From positions 1 to 60,354 of the forward strand of contig NZ_BQUN01000064.1 of the NCBI RefSeq assembly GCF_026008495.1: DNA of 60,354 nt. The letters are read 5' to 3'. The stretch is from Streptomyces sp. A012304. Lineage in GTDB: Bacteria; Actinomycetota; Actinomycetes; Streptomycetales; Streptomycetaceae. A program made the position numbers and the translations under genes. Of the stretch, positions 1 through 8,772 are shown piece by piece; position 1 is the first letter of the stretch; each line of letters begins with the position of its first letter. The notes under the pieces are model-generated. The model was not told the origin of the DNA. It saw nothing but the letters and a program-made list of their open reading frames with translations, and ran no database searches.

Positions 1-1426
1 TGAGGGACGGGCCGGGGGCGGCGGGGCGGGGGGCGGGCTCGTACGGCTGCCGCGGGCCGCGGCCCGGCGCCGGGCCGGGCTTGCCGCCCCGTTCCCGCGC
101 CCAACGGGCCAGTTGGCCGACCCTTTTGACGACGAACTGGGTGTCGAGGATGCCGAGCATGCCGGCGAGCTGCACGGCGACCTCGTGCTGGGCGCCGCTG
201 TTCTTGATGCGGGCGACGACCGGGGCGGCCTCGTCGAGCGCCGCCGCGCGACCGGCCGGGGTGTCGAGGTCGTAGCGGCTCACGATCTGGCGGAGCGCGA
301 ACTCGAACAGCGGGGTGCGGGGTGCGACCAGGTCGGCGACGGCGTCGTCACCCTTGGCCAGGCGCAGGTCGCAGGGGTCCATCCCGTCGGGGGCGATCGC
401 GATGTACGTCTCGGCGGCGAACTTCTGGTCGTCCTCGAAGGCGCGCAGGGCCGCCTTCTGGCCGGCCGCGTCGCCGTCGAAGGTGAAGATCACCCGCGCG
501 GAGCCGTTGTCCATCAGCAGCCGGCGGAGGATCTTGATGTGGTCGCTGCCGAAGGCGGTGCCGCAGGTGGCGATGGCGGTGGTGACGCCGGCCAGGTGGC
601 AGGCCATGACGTCGGTGTAGCCCTCGACGACGACCGCGCGGGAGCTCTTGGCGATCTCCTTCTTCGCGAGGTCGATGCCGTAGAGGACCTGGGACTTCTT
701 GTAGATCGCCGTCTCGGGCGTGTTGAGGTACTTGGGGCCCGTGTCCGCCTCGTAGAGCTTGCGCGCGCCGAAGCCGACGACGTCGCCGCCGATGTCGCGG
801 ATGGGCCACATCAGCCGGCCGCGGAAGCGGTCGATGGGGCCGCGACGGCCCTCCTGGGAGAGCCCGGAGAGGATCAGTTCCTTGTCGCTGAAGCCCTTGC
901 CGCGCAGGTAGCGGGTGAGGTGGTCCCAGCCCTGGGGGCTGTAGCCGACGCCGAAGTGGACGGCGGCGGCCTGGTCGAAGCCGCGCTCGGCGAGGAAGAT
1001 CCGGCCGGTGTCGGCCTCGGGGCCGGTGGCGAGTTGTTCCGCGTACCACTCGGCGGCGATCTTGTGGGCCTCGACCAGGCGGATGCGTTCGCCGCGCTGG
1101 TGGGAGGGGTTGTAGCCGCCCTCCTCGTACCGCAGGGTGATGCCGGCCTGGGCGGCGAGGCGCTCGACGGCCTCGGAGAAGGTGAGGTGGTCGACCTTCA
1201 TCACGAACGTGATGGTGTCGCCGCCCTCCTGGCAGCCGAAGCAGTGGAAGAGGCCCTTGCTGGGGCTGACCTGGAAGGACGGCGACTTCTCGTCGTGGAA
1301 CGGGCAGAGCCCCTTGAGGTTGCCGCCGCCCGCGTTGCGCAGCTGGAGGTACTCGGACACCACGGCGTCGATCGGGACCGCGTCCCGTACCGCCTTCACG
1401 TCCTCGTCGTTGATCCGTCCTGCCAC
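1..1426 (-). CDS. dnaG: DNA primase DnaG, C-terminus cut off by window edge
   Basis: Primase that lays down RNA primers at the replication fork. The visible 475 residues start at GTG 1426 with MAGRINDEDV, followed by the CHCC zinc ribbon (CPFHDEKS, then HCFGCQEGGD, about residues 41-65). The catalytic core and a TOPRIM domain with VVVEGYTDVMACHLAG follow. The DnaB-binding C-terminal part of the usual roughly 630 residues lies beyond position 1; the visible end is proline/glycine-rich linker. It runs in the same direction as the reductase and dgt genes to its right. Identification is firm; only the missing end is unknown. Confidence 0.97.
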   Translation of the reverse strand, partial: MAGRINDEDVKAVRDAVPIDAVVSEYLQLRNAGGGNLKGLCPFHDEKSPSFQVSPSKGLFHCFGCQEGGDTITFVMKVDHLTFSEAVERLAAQAGITLRYEEGGYNPSHQRGERIRLVEAHKIAAEWYAEQLATGPEADTGRIFLAERGFDQAAAVHFGVGYSPQGWDHLTRYLRGKGFSDKELILSGLSQEGRRGPIDRFRGRLMWPIRDIGGDVVGFGARKLYEADTGPKYLNTPETAIYKKSQVLYGIDLAKKEIAKSSRAVVVEGYTDVMACHLAGVTTAIATCGTAFGSDHIKILRRLLMDNGSARVIFTFDGDAAGQKAALRAFEDDQKFAAETYIAIAPDGMDPCDLRLAKGDDAVADLVAPRTPLFEFALRQIVSRYDLDTPAGRAAALDEAAPVVARIKNSGAQHEVAVQLAGMLGILDTQFVVKRVGQLARWARERGGKPGPAPGRGPRQPYEPAPRPAAPGPSL

Positions 1427-1455
1427 GCGTGAAGTCTACGGGGGCGGACCGACAG

Positions 1456-2721
1456 CTATGGGGCCAGACTTTCGAGCGGCACGTGCGGGTCCGCCAGGGC
1501 GTCGGTGTCCACCCGCGCCGAGGAACGGATCAGCTCCTGGATCGGCTCGGTGACGTCCCACACGTTCACGTTCATCCCGGCGAGGACCCGTCCGTCCTTC
1601 AGCCAGAACGCGATGAACTCCCGCTTGCCCGCGTCGCCGCGGATCACCACCTCGTCGTACGTCCCCGGCGGCGCCCACCCGCTGTACTCCATCCCCAGGT
1701 CGTACTGGTCGGTGAAGAAGTAGGGCACCCGGTCGTAGGTGACGTCCTGGCCGAGCATCGCGCGGGCGGCGGCCGGGCCGCCGTTGAGGGCGTTCGCCCA
1801 GTGCTCGACGCGCAGGCTGGTGTCGAACAGGCGGAGCGGGAACGACGCGACGTCGCCGGCCGCGAAGATGTCGGGGTCGGAGGTGCGCAGCCGGGCGTCC
1901 ACGGCGACGCCGCCGCCGTGCGCCCGGTCGGCCAGCTCCAGGCCCGCCGCCTCCGCCAGGGCCGTGCGAGGGGCGGCCCCGATCGCGGCGAGGACGTCGT
2001 GCGCCGGGTGTTCCTCGCCGTCGTCGGTGCGGGCGGCGAGGACCATGCCGTCCTGGCCGACGATCTCGGTCAGCCGGGCGCCGAAGTGGAAGCGGACGCC
2101 GTGCTCACGGTGCAGCTCCGCGAAGACGTTGCCCAGCTCGGGGCCGAGGACGCCGTGCAGGGGGGTCGGTTCCGGTTCGACGACGGTGACCTCGGCGCCG
2201 TACACGCGTGCCGCCGCCGCGATCTCCAGGCCGATCCAGCCGGCGCCGGCGATCACGATGTGGCCGTTGTCGCGGCCGAGGGCGGCCAGGACGCCCTTGA
2301 GGCGCTCGGCGTGCGCGAGCCGGCGCAGATGGTGGACGCCGGCCAGGCCGGTTCCGGGGATGTCCAGGCGGCGGGGTTCGGCGCCGGTGGCCAGGAGCAG
2401 CTTGTCGTAGTGGACCACGGTGCCGTCGTCGCCGAAGCGGACCGTCTTCGCGGTGCGGTCGATCGCGTCGACGGTCTGGCCGAGGTGGAGCTCGACGTCG
2501 TTCTGCGCGTACCAGGCGGGCTCGTGCACGAAGACGCTCTCGCGGGTCTCCTTGCCGAGCAGGAAGCCCTTGGACAGCGGCGGCCGCTCGTAGGGGTGGT
2601 CGCGTTCGTCGCCGATCAGTATCACGCGACCGGTGAAGCCCTCCGCGCGGAGCGTCTCGGCCGCCTTGGCGCCGGCCAGGCCTCCTCCGACGATGACGAA
2701 TGTCTGGTCCGCGTCGACCAC
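1456..2721 (-). CDS. NAD(P)/FAD-dependent oxidoreductase (ferredoxin reductase-like)
   Basis: A 421-residue flavoprotein of the class that passes electrons from NAD(P)H to ferredoxin-type partners such as P450 or dioxygenase ferredoxins. The N-terminal FAD fold has VIVGGGLAGAKAAETLR. A second Rossmann motif (VIAGAGWIGLEIA, about residue 150) binds NAD(P), and the FAD-binding DIFAAGDVA motif follows. The C-terminal reductase domain ends the protein. GTG 2721 is chosen as start because AGGAGG (2728-2733 on the complement) lies 6 nt upstream; a longer reading to 2781 lacks this. It lies 29 nt upstream of dnaG, probably as an independent unit. No ferredoxin gene is adjacent, so the partner is unknown. 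Confidence 0.9.
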   Translation of the reverse strand: MVDADQTFVIVGGGLAGAKAAETLRAEGFTGRVILIGDERDHPYERPPLSKGFLLGKETRESVFVHEPAWYAQNDVELHLGQTVDAIDRTAKTVRFGDDGTVVHYDKLLLATGAEPRRLDIPGTGLAGVHHLRRLAHAERLKGVLAALGRDNGHIVIAGAGWIGLEIAAAARVYGAEVTVVEPEPTPLHGVLGPELGNVFAELHREHGVRFHFGARLTEIVGQDGMVLAARTDDGEEHPAHDVLAAIGAAPRTALAEAAGLELADRAHGGGVAVDARLRTSDPDIFAAGDVASFPLRLFDTSLRVEHWANALNGGPAAARAMLGQDVTYDRVPYFFTDQYDLGMEYSGWAPPGTYDEVVIRGDAGKREFIAFWLKDGRVLAGMNVNVWDVTEPIQELIRSSARVDTDALADPHVPLESLAP

Positions 2722-2742
2722 GTGATGCCTCCTACGGGGGTC

Positions 2743-2760
2743 CTGGGGGTGTCCCCCCAG
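2743..2760 (-). terminator. Possible terminator hairpin after dgt
   Basis: CTGGGGG and CCCCCAG form a 7-bp stem with a 4-nt loop between the end of dgt and the start of the reductase gene. There is no clear T tract. It could equally be a leader structure of the reductase gene. Confidence 0.4.
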
Positions 2761-2888
2761 TGAACGCTGCGGTGCCGCCACTGAGCGTCCCGCACGGGGC
2801 GGGAGGGGGGAAGAGGACGTGGCCGATCAGGCCCCGGCGTGTCCCGTTCGGGCCCGTTCGGTCCCCTGTGCCCCGGCCGCCCCTTCTG

Positions 2889-4160
2889 TCACCTGAGTCC
2901 GGTGAGGCGGGCGTGCAGGGAGCGGGCGGAGGTGTCGGTGAGGGAGGCGATCTGGTCGACCAGGACACGCTTGCGGGCCCGGTCGTCGGGGGCCCGGTCG
3001 AAGAGCGCGCGGAACTGGGGGTCGAGACCGTCGGGGGCACGGGCGGTGAGCGCCTCGGCCAGTTCGGTGATGACGACGCGCTGGTCGGCGCGGAGCCGTG
3101 CCTGTTCGGCGCGCTGCATGACGTACCGGTCGGCGACGGCCTTGAGCACCGCGCACTCCAGGCGCGTCTCGCGCGGTACGACGAGCTCGGCGCCGTAGCG
3201 GGTGAGCCGGCCCGAGCCGTGGCGTGCGCGGGTGGCGCCCTCGGCGGCGAGGCAGAAGCGGCCGATGAGCTGGCTGGTGGCGTCCTTGAGGCGGGCCTGG
3301 GCCACGGCGGTGCCGTCGTAGCCGTGCGGCCACCACTCCTGGTCCAGGAGACGGTCGAGGGCGGCGGCGAGTTCGGCCGGGTCGGTGCCGGCGGGGGTGT
3401 ACCGGCCGACGGCGACCGCGAAGATCTCCTGGCGCTCGGGCTCGGCGTGCAGGCAGTTGGGGTCGATGTGACCGGCGTGCAGGCCGTCCTCCACGTCGTG
3501 CACCGAGTAGGCGACGTCGTCGGACCAGTCCATGACCTGCGCCTCGAAACAGGTGCGCGGGCCGGGGGCGTGCTCGCGGACCCAGTCGAAGACCGGGCGG
3601 TCGTCGTCGTAGACCCCGAACTTCACGGACCCGGGGTCGGTGGGGTGGGCGCCGCGCGGCCAGGGGTACTTGGTGGCGGCGTCGAGGGTGGCGCGGGTGA
3701 GGTTCAGGCCGACGGAGCCCTCGGCGGTGAAGCGTTTGGGTTCGATGCGGGTGAGGAGGCGCAGGGACTGGGCGTTGCCCTCGAAGCCGCCGCAGTCCCG
3801 GGCGAAGTCGTTCAGTGCCTGTTCGCCGTTGTGGCCGAAGGGCGGGTGGCCGAGGTCGTGGGAGAGGCAGGCGGCCTCGACCAGGTCGGGGTCGCAGCCG
3901 AGGGCCGCGCCGAGTTCCCGGCCGACCTGCGCGCATTCGAGGGAGTGGGTCAGGCGGGTGCGCGGGGCGGCGTCCCAGGTCTGGTCGCTGGCGCCGGGCG
4001 TGACGACCTGGGTCTTGCCGGCGAGGCGTCTGAGCGCGGAGGAGTGCAGGACGCGGGCGCGGTCACGCTGGAAGGCGGTGCGGCCGGGCCGCTTGTCCGG
4101 CTCCGGCGCCCAGCGGGCCACTGACGTGGGGTCGTAGGCGGTGGGGGGTGTGCCTTCCAT
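2889..4160 (-). CDS. dgt: Deoxyguanosinetriphosphate triphosphohydrolase
   Basis: HD-domain dNTPase of 423 residues that hydrolyses dGTP (often other dNTPs too) to the nucleoside and tripolyphosphate, helping nucleotide pool control. The HD-superfamily metal site is visible: H in [14 protein letters not shown] in [15 protein letters not shown], and a later D in [13 protein letters not shown]. It starts with [10 protein letters not shown] at ATG 4160. No Shine-Dalgarno is seen. TAATGT lies 6 nt before the ATG and could be a -10 box, which would make the transcript leaderless. Its neighbour dnaG also belongs to DNA replication. Confidence 0.95.
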   Translation of the reverse strand: MEGTPPTAYDPTSVARWAPEPDKRPGRTAFQRDRARVLHSSALRRLAGKTQVVTPGASDQTWDAAPRTRLTHSLECAQVGRELGAALGCDPDLVEAACLSHDLGHPPFGHNGEQALNDFARDCGGFEGNAQSLRLLTRIEPKRFTAEGSVGLNLTRATLDAATKYPWPRGAHPTDPGSVKFGVYDDDRPVFDWVREHAPGPRTCFEAQVMDWSDDVAYSVHDVEDGLHAGHIDPNCLHAEPERQEIFAVAVGRYTPAGTDPAELAAALDRLLDQEWWPHGYDGTAVAQARLKDATSQLIGRFCLAAEGATRARHGSGRLTRYGAELVVPRETRLECAVLKAVADRYVMQRAEQARLRADQRVVITELAEALTARAPDGLDPQFRALFDRAPDDRARKRVLVDQIASLTDTSARSLHARLTGLR

Positions 4161-4193
4161 GGTCCGACATTAAGCGGGGCCGGGCACGGATGG

Positions 4194-4230
4194 GCGCCCG
4201 CCCTGCCGCCGGGGCGTCCGTGGCGGGCGC
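4194..4230 (-). terminator. Possible terminator hairpin after the chelatase gene
   Basis: GCGCCCGCC at 4194-4202 pairs perfectly with GGCGGGCGC at 4222-4230 across a 19-nt loop, in the 102-nt gap between the chelatase gene and dgt. High GC makes chance stems common, so this is weak. Confidence 0.3.
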
Positions 4231-4262
4231 GCGCGAGCAGTGGGGCCCGTGGTGGTCGTCGC

Positions 4263-5156
4263 TCAGGCCGCGGTGCTTGCGGTGGCGGTCGCCAGCGTCT
4301 GGTCGAAGCGGTGCAGGACCAGGCGGGCCATCGCCTCGTGGGTGCCGAGGGGGGCCGAGGCGATCCAGGGGGCCAGGTCGGCGCACTCCGTGGCGAAGCG
4401 GCCGGGGGCCGTGAAGTAGGAGGCGACGGCGATGCGGTGACGGCCCCGGGCGGTCAGAGCGCGGATGGCCGTGGGGACGGTCGGGGTGGCCGTCGTGGCG
4501 TAGGCGGGGACGACCGGGACGCCGAGGCGCTCGGCGAGGAACTGGGCCGTGCGGCGGGTGTCGACGGCCGAGTCGGGGTCGCGGGAGCCGGCCGCCGCGA
4601 GGACGACGGCGCTCGTCCGGCGCTCGGACTCGCTCGGGGTGCGCCAGCCGGCCTCGACGAGGCGCGCGTACAGGGCCTCCACCAGCAGGGGGTGCGGGCC
4701 GAGCGGCGCGGCCAGGTGCGTGCGTACGCCGACCTCGGCGGCCATCTCGGGGATGTCCCGCTTGACGTGGTAGCCGCGGCTGAGCAGCAGCGGCACGAGG
4801 ACGGCGTCGGCCGTGCCCGCCGCGTCGAGGGCGGCGAGGGTGTCGGTCAGCAAGGGCTCGTTGAGCTCGATGTGCCCCAGGTGCACCGGCAGGCCGGGGC
4901 GCAGGGCGCGGACGCGGTCGAGGAGGGCGCTGACGGTGCTCAGGGCGCGCGGGTCACGGCTGCCGTGCGCGACGACGACGAGCGCGGGCGGACCCGGGCG
5001 CCGGCGGCCCTCGCGGGAGACGAGGCTGAGCTGGCTGGCGAGCTGGGAGCTGATCCGGTTCATGAGGTGCGCCGTACTGTCGAGGTGGGCGCCGCCGGGC
5101 AGCGGGCTGCCGGGGCGGGGGTCGGACTCGTCGTACAAGGAGGTCGACGCCGTCAT
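4263..5156 (-). CDS. Sirohydrochlorin chelatase / CbiX-like protein
   Basis: A 297-residue member of the CbiX/SirB class II chelatase family, which inserts iron (or cobalt) into sirohydrochlorin. The first half carries the metal-binding start of the family, LVVVAHGSRDPRALSTV, and continues with VHLGHIELNEPLL and VLVPLLLSRGYHVKRDIP. A second half (VVLAAAGSRDPDSA, VASYFTAPGRFA) repeats the fold. The first 60 residues are a variable extension. Siroheme is the cofactor of NirB further right in this window, so the gene fits the nitrite-assimilation theme although it is about 14 kb away. The start at ATG 5156 is not well supported by a ribosome site; ATG 5063 is an alternative. Confidence 0.85.
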   Translation of the reverse strand: MTASTSLYDESDPRPGSPLPGGAHLDSTAHLMNRISSQLASQLSLVSREGRRRPGPPALVVVAHGSRDPRALSTVSALLDRVRALRPGLPVHLGHIELNEPLLTDTLAALDAAGTADAVLVPLLLSRGYHVKRDIPEMAAEVGVRTHLAAPLGPHPLLVEALYARLVEAGWRTPSESERRTSAVVLAAAGSRDPDSAVDTRRTAQFLAERLGVPVVPAYATTATPTVPTAIRALTARGRHRIAVASYFTAPGRFATECADLAPWIASAPLGTHEAMARLVLHRFDQTLATATASTAA

Positions 5157-5260
5157 GCCCCGATCCTGACGGCCCGAGGTTGCCTCCCCGTTGCGCGGCC
5201 GTCACGAGTATTTTTTCCGGGGGTTCACGGCGCGCGTGGCGGCGGTGTGAGGTGCGATCC

Positions 5261-5320
5261 GGGGCTCCCGGGGAGCGGCACGGGGGTCTCGGGGAGCGGT
5301 GTGGGGCTCTCAGGGGAGCG
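5261..5320. repeat. Three tandem 16-18-bp GC-rich repeats
   Basis: GGGGCTCCCGGGGAGCG (5261), GGGGTCTCGGGGAGCG (5283) and GGGGCTCTCAGGGGAGCG (5303) repeat with a period of about 21 bp in the gap between two divergent genes. Each copy is itself close to an inverted repeat. The flanks also repeat (GGTGCGATCCGGG and GGTGTGATCCGGG). Confidence 0.6.
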
Positions 5321-5419
5321 CGGTGGGGTGTGATCCGGGTGACGCGCGCGGGCGTGAACCGGATCGGCGCGCGCCGCGTCTTCCCAGGCCGTAGGGGACA
5401 TCGACCGGGGGGACGCCTG

Positions 5420-6097
5420 ATGGACATCCGTCGACCGCGGCTGCCGCGCACCCGTGCGGGGTGGCGGCGGCTGGTGCAGGGCGTGATGGCGGGGTGCGTG
5501 CTGGGGCTGCTGCCGGCGACCTGGCTGTTCGTGTCGACGGCGGACGCGCTGGGCACCACGGCGGACGCGCCGCGCACCGACGTCGCCGTCGTCTTCGGTG
5601 CCGGTCTGTGGCGCGGCGAGCCGTCGCCGTACCTCGCGCACCGGCTGGACGCGGCGGCCGAACTGTACCGGGAGGGCCGGGTCGAGGTGGTGCTCGTCAC
5701 CGGTGACAACAGCCGCGAGGACTACGACGAGCCCGACGCGATGCGGACGTACCTCACCGAGCACGGTGTGCCGGACGGGCGGATCGTCAGCGACTACGCG
5801 GGCTTCGACACCTGGGACTCCTGCGTCCGGGCGAAGAAGATCTTCGGGGTGGACCGGGCCGTCCTGATCAGCCAGGACTTCCACGTCCGCCGGGCGGTGG
5901 CGCTGTGCCGGGCGGCGGGCGTCGAGTCGTACGGCGTCGGCGTGGCCGCCAAGCACGACGTGACCTGGTACTACGGGGGCGCGCGGGAGATCTTCGCCGC
6001 GGGGAAGGCGGCGCTGGACGCGCTGTTCGAGCCGGATCCACGGTTCCTGGGGCCGAAGGAGCCGGGGGTGCGGCAGGCGTTGGCCACGGCCGAATAG
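5420..6097 (+). CDS. YdcF/SanA-type (DUF218) membrane protein
   Basis: A 225-residue protein with one N-terminal membrane helix (about residues 19-37, VMAGCVLGLLPATWLFV) and an extracytoplasmic DUF218 domain. Family-like stretches are DVAVVFGAGLWRGEPSPYLAHRLDAA, VVLVTGDNS, DTWDSCVRAKKIF and VLISQDFHVRRA. Relatives such as E. coli SanA and YdcF act in the cell envelope; the exact reaction is not known. ATG 5420 (MDIRRPRLPR) is chosen because a basic segment and the membrane helix follow directly. A longer frame open to 5180 runs through the tandem repeats and looks artificial. Confidence 0.85.
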   Translation: MDIRRPRLPRTRAGWRRLVQGVMAGCVLGLLPATWLFVSTADALGTTADAPRTDVAVVFGAGLWRGEPSPYLAHRLDAAAELYREGRVEVVLVTGDNSREDYDEPDAMRTYLTEHGVPDGRIVSDYAGFDTWDSCVRAKKIFGVDRAVLISQDFHVRRAVALCRAAGVESYGVGVAAKHDVTWYYGGAREIFAAGKAALDALFEPDPRFLGPKEPGVRQALATAE

Positions 6098-6268
6098 ACG
6101 GTCGGACGGATACGGACATTCTTCGGATCCGGGTTTGACGCGCTCATTTCACCCTAGGGTATGAAAAACACCTCCGGAACCGACCGTGATCGCACGGTTA
6201 CTCATAGTGTCCTCGGTGTGCGGCGGCGGATCGGACCGTCCGCCGCGATCTCGGGGAAGGGACACTTC

Positions 6269-6568
6269 ATGACCGGACTGCGCAAGGTCTGCGTCACCGC
6301 CGTGGCGGCGGCGATGTTCATGGCGCCGGCCGCCATGACGACCGCGTCGGCGGCCGCCACCGCGCAGGCGAGGGAACCGGGCTGCGCCAAGCTCAGGGGG
6401 TACGGCGCCGGGTGGGCGGACATCTACAACGAGTGCAACCACGTGATCTCCGCCAGCGTCGAGGTCGACGGCTGGGACCCGGACTGCATCCAGATCGGCG
6501 CCCTGCGGACCGAGCGGATCGGCCTGGAGCCGGGCGACGTGCCGTACTACGCGTACGACGAGTGCTGA
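6269..6568 (+). CDS. Small secreted four-cysteine protein, unknown function
   Basis: 99 residues with a clear Sec signal peptide (MTGLRKVCVTAVAAAMFMAP, with cleavage near AAMTTASA-AATA). The mature part of about 70 residues has four cysteines (EPGCAKL, NECNH, PDCIQ, DEC), probably two disulfides. GGGAAGGGAC precedes ATG 6269. An upstream ATG at 6161 in the same frame is unlikely because the signal peptide begins at 6269. A possible promoter lies far upstream (TTGACG 6135, TATGAA 6160). I do not recognise a characterised family. Confidence 0.7.
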   Translation: MTGLRKVCVTAVAAAMFMAPAAMTTASAAATAQAREPGCAKLRGYGAGWADIYNECNHVISASVEVDGWDPDCIQIGALRTERIGLEPGDVPYYAYDEC

Positions 6569-6596
6569 ACGGATGACCGGCTGAACGGATGACCGG
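6565..6596. repeat. Tandem duplication of a 16-bp unit across a stop codon
   Basis: CTGAACGGATGACCGG occurs at 6565-6580 and again at 6581-6596. The first copy contains the TGA stop of the small secreted protein. Confidence 0.85.
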
Positions 6597-6629
6597 GGGG
6601 CGGGAACGGTGGCGGCCGTTCCCGCCCCC
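6596..6629. terminator. Bidirectional terminator hairpin
   Basis: A perfect 14-bp stem (6596-6609 with 6616-6629, core GGGGCGGGAACGG) with a 6-nt loop lies between two convergent genes, the secreted protein (+) and the enoyl-CoA hydratase (-). Confidence 0.75.
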
Positions 6630-6694
6630 TTGCCGTCAGCGGCCTTTCCCGCCCCCCTTGCCGTCAGCGGCCGTTCCCGCCCCCGCCCGTCAGC
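6614..6694. repeat. Three tandem 26-28-bp repeats at a gene end
   Basis: Three copies of a unit starting GGCCGTTCCCGCCCCC and ending CCGTCAGC lie at 6614-6640, 6641-6668 and 6669-6694. The last copy covers the stop codon of the enoyl-CoA hydratase gene, and the first contributes the right arm of the terminator hairpin. Confidence 0.8.
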
Positions 6695-7457
6695 GGCCCC
6701 GGAAGACCGGCGCGCGTTTCTCCAGGAACGCGGTCATGCCCTCCTTCTGGTCCTCGGTCGCGAACAGGGCGTGGAACACCCGGCGTTCGTAGCGGATGCC
6801 GTCCCGCAGGCCGCTCTCCAGGGCACGGTCGACGCAGTCGCGGGCCGCGCGGACGGCGGTGCGGCCGTACGACGCGATGGTCGCCGCCGCCTCCAGTGCC
6901 TCCGGCAGCACCCGCTCGTCGGGCACCACCCGGGAGACCAGGCCGCAGCTCTCGGCCTCCCGGGCGTCCATCGTGCGGCCGGTCAGCACCAGGTCCATCG
7001 CCTTCGCCCGGCCGACCAGGCGGGTCAGCCGCTGGGTGCCGCCGATCCCGGGGATCACGCCGAGCTTGATCTCCGGCTGGCCGAAGACCGCGGACTCCCC
7101 CGCGATCACCAGGTCGCACATCATCGCCAGCTCACAGCCGCCGCCCAGGGCGACGCCCTGGACGGCCGCGATCGTCGGGGTGCGCAGGTCGGCGAACTCC
7201 TCCCAGGCGCCGAAGTAGTCCTCCGCCACCATCTCCACGGCCGACTTGCCCGCCATCTCCCCGATGTCCGCCCCGGCGGCGAAGGCCCGCTCGGAGCCGG
7301 TGACGACCAGGCAGCCGACGTCCGGGTCCCGGTCCAAGGGGACCAGTACCTCCAGGAGTTCGGCGAGCAGTTCGGAGTCGAGCGCGTTGAGGACGTGCGG
7401 GCGGTGCAGCCGGACGGTGACGACCCCGCCCGCGCGCTCCAGCTTCAGATTGTTCAT
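6690..7457 (-). CDS. Enoyl-CoA hydratase/isomerase (crotonase family)
   Basis: A 255-residue crotonase-fold enzyme that acts on acyl-CoA thioesters, most likely hydrating 2-enoyl-CoA. Family marks are RLHRPHVLNALDSEL, FAAGADIGEM (oxyanion hole region), GVALGGGCELAMMCDLVIAG and the conserved EIKLGVIPG with a catalytic glutamate position. The last residues (EKRAPVFRGR) are typical. GGAGGGGAAG directly precedes ATG 7457. It is the last gene of a leftward group that begins with the AMP-binding enzyme, separated from the membrane oxidoreductase by 67 nt of tandem repeats. Confidence 0.93.
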   Translation of the reverse strand: MNNLKLERAGGVVTVRLHRPHVLNALDSELLAELLEVLVPLDRDPDVGCLVVTGSERAFAAGADIGEMAGKSAVEMVAEDYFGAWEEFADLRTPTIAAVQGVALGGGCELAMMCDLVIAGESAVFGQPEIKLGVIPGIGGTQRLTRLVGRAKAMDLVLTGRTMDAREAESCGLVSRVVPDERVLPEALEAAATIASYGRTAVRAARDCVDRALESGLRDGIRYERRVFHALFATEDQKEGMTAFLEKRAPVFRGR

Positions 7458-7463
7458 CTTCCC

Positions 7464-7517
7464 CTCCGGGCCTTCCGGATCTTCCGGGCCTTACAGATCT
7501 TCCGGGCCTTACGGATC
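7464..7517. repeat. Three perfect-register 18-bp tandem repeats
   Basis: CTCCGGGCCTTCCGGATC (7464), TTCCGGGCCTTACAGATC (7482) and TTCCGGGCCTTACGGATC (7500) sit head to tail between two genes, just upstream of the ribosome site of the enoyl-CoA hydratase. Confidence 0.9.
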
Positions 7518-7524
7518 GTGAGTG

Positions 7525-8772
7525 CTACGAGTCCCAGATCGCGCCGTACGCGGGAATCCCGCGCCGCTCCAGGCCGTGCACCACCTGCCAGGTCAGCTTC
7601 TTGTTGGAGATGCAGATCACGGCCTCCGCCCCGAAGTCGCGGTACGCGGCGTACGCGAGGCGCACCATGTCGGGCTTGCCGCGGCGGGAGGTGTCCCAGA
7701 CGACGGCGTGCGGCTGGACGGCGAGGATCTCGTCGACGAGGGCGTCTCCGTAGGTGGCGCGGGGGTCGCGGGTCGCCCAGACCAGGCGGGAGGGCACCTC
7801 GGCGGCGAGCAGATGGGGCAGGCAGGGGCCGATGCCGCTGCCGGTCGCCACGTAGACCACCTTCTTGAAGAGGACCTCGATGTTGGCGACGCCGGCGGTG
7901 GTGATGCCCTTCACCCAGACCTTGGCGGGCAGGTCGTCGATGAAGGAGCCCGTCCAGTCGCCGGCCCGGGAGATGGTGAGGCGGAAGCCGGACTCGCCGG
8001 GTGTGGGCACGTTGGCGAAGGAGTGCCACTCCTTGAGCGGGCTGCGGCTGATCGCGGTGGAGGAGCCGGCGAAAGGCGTCTCACCGTGGTCGAAGCGGGC
8101 CAGCGCGACGTGCGGGGAGGGGCGTTCGGTCCGTACGTCGACCTTGCGCAGCCGCAGCCAGGGCAGGGCGACGCTGAAGGTGACGACGGCGAGGACGGCC
8201 ACCGGGACCGGGCCCGGCGCGGACAGCAGGGTGTGCGTCCAGAACAGGGCGAGGGCGCTCCAGCCGCCGAAGCGGTGGATCCGCTCGAAGAGGTCGTGGT
8301 GGCGGGCGCGGAAGGGAGGCAGGGCGGTGGCGACGATGACCGCCAGGAGGGCGACCAGGGCCCAGCCGACCGCCGCCCGGGGGCCGTCGGTGGTGCGCAG
8401 GGTGAGGGTCAGGAACCACGCCGACCCCGCCAGCGCCCCGCCCACGTGCAGTCCGCCGAAGTGGTAGACCTTGCCGAGCGTCCAGCGGACCCGCAGCGGC
8501 CAACTGGTCGGGGCGGAGGTCGCCAGCCGGAAGAAGAGGTTGATGACGTACTGCTGGCGGACGAGCACGGCGAGCGCGAGGTTGGCGAGGGCCGCGTGGG
8601 CGAGCGTGCGGTCGGACAGGGGCCAGCGCGCCCAGGCGAGGCCCGCGTTGGTGAGCAGCACCAGGGCGGCCAGGCGGTTGTAGTGCATCAGGCGGGGGTG
8701 CTTGAACAGTCGGCGCGGGGCGGACGTGAGCGGGGGCAGTTCGACGGCCCGCCGGTCGAGGGAGGTGGTCAC
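7525..8772 (-). CDS. Membrane NAD(P)H/FAD oxidoreductase, ferric-reductase-like
   Basis: 415 residues. The N-terminal half holds about six membrane helices (for example LAALVLLTNAGLAW, GGALAGSAWFLTLTL, ALVALLAVIVATALPPF) with several histidines (FGGLHVGG, RHHDLFERIHRFGG, FWTHTLL) that could bind heme or metal. The C-terminal half resembles a ferredoxin-NADP reductase module: a pyridine-nucleotide motif VATGSGIGPCLPHLL, then RDPRATYGDALVDEI and the end VHGLERRGIPAYGAIWDS. Its start ATG 8772 overlaps the stop of the AMP-binding gene by 4 nt, so the two are translationally coupled. Substrate unknown; a role in reducing a product of the neighbouring adenylating enzyme is inference. Confidence 0.75.
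   Translation of the reverse strand: MTTSLDRRAVELPPLTSAPRRLFKHPRLMHYNRLAALVLLTNAGLAWARWPLSDRTLAHAALANLALAVLVRQQYVINLFFRLATSAPTSWPLRVRWTLGKVYHFGGLHVGGALAGSAWFLTLTLRTTDGPRAAVGWALVALLAVIVATALPPFRARHHDLFERIHRFGGWSALALFWTHTLLSAPGPVPVAVLAVVTFSVALPWLRLRKVDVRTERPSPHVALARFDHGETPFAGSSTAISRSPLKEWHSFANVPTPGESGFRLTISRAGDWTGSFIDDLPAKVWVKGITTAGVANIEVLFKKVVYVATGSGIGPCLPHLLAAEVPSRLVWATRDPRATYGDALVDEILAVQPHAVVWDTSRRGKPDMVRLAYAAYRDFGAEAVICISNKKLTWQVVHGLERRGIPAYGAIWDS

Noticed and set aside
113..1432. A long plus-strand open frame over dnaG
   Set aside because: Shadow frame; the minus strand encodes an unmistakable primase.
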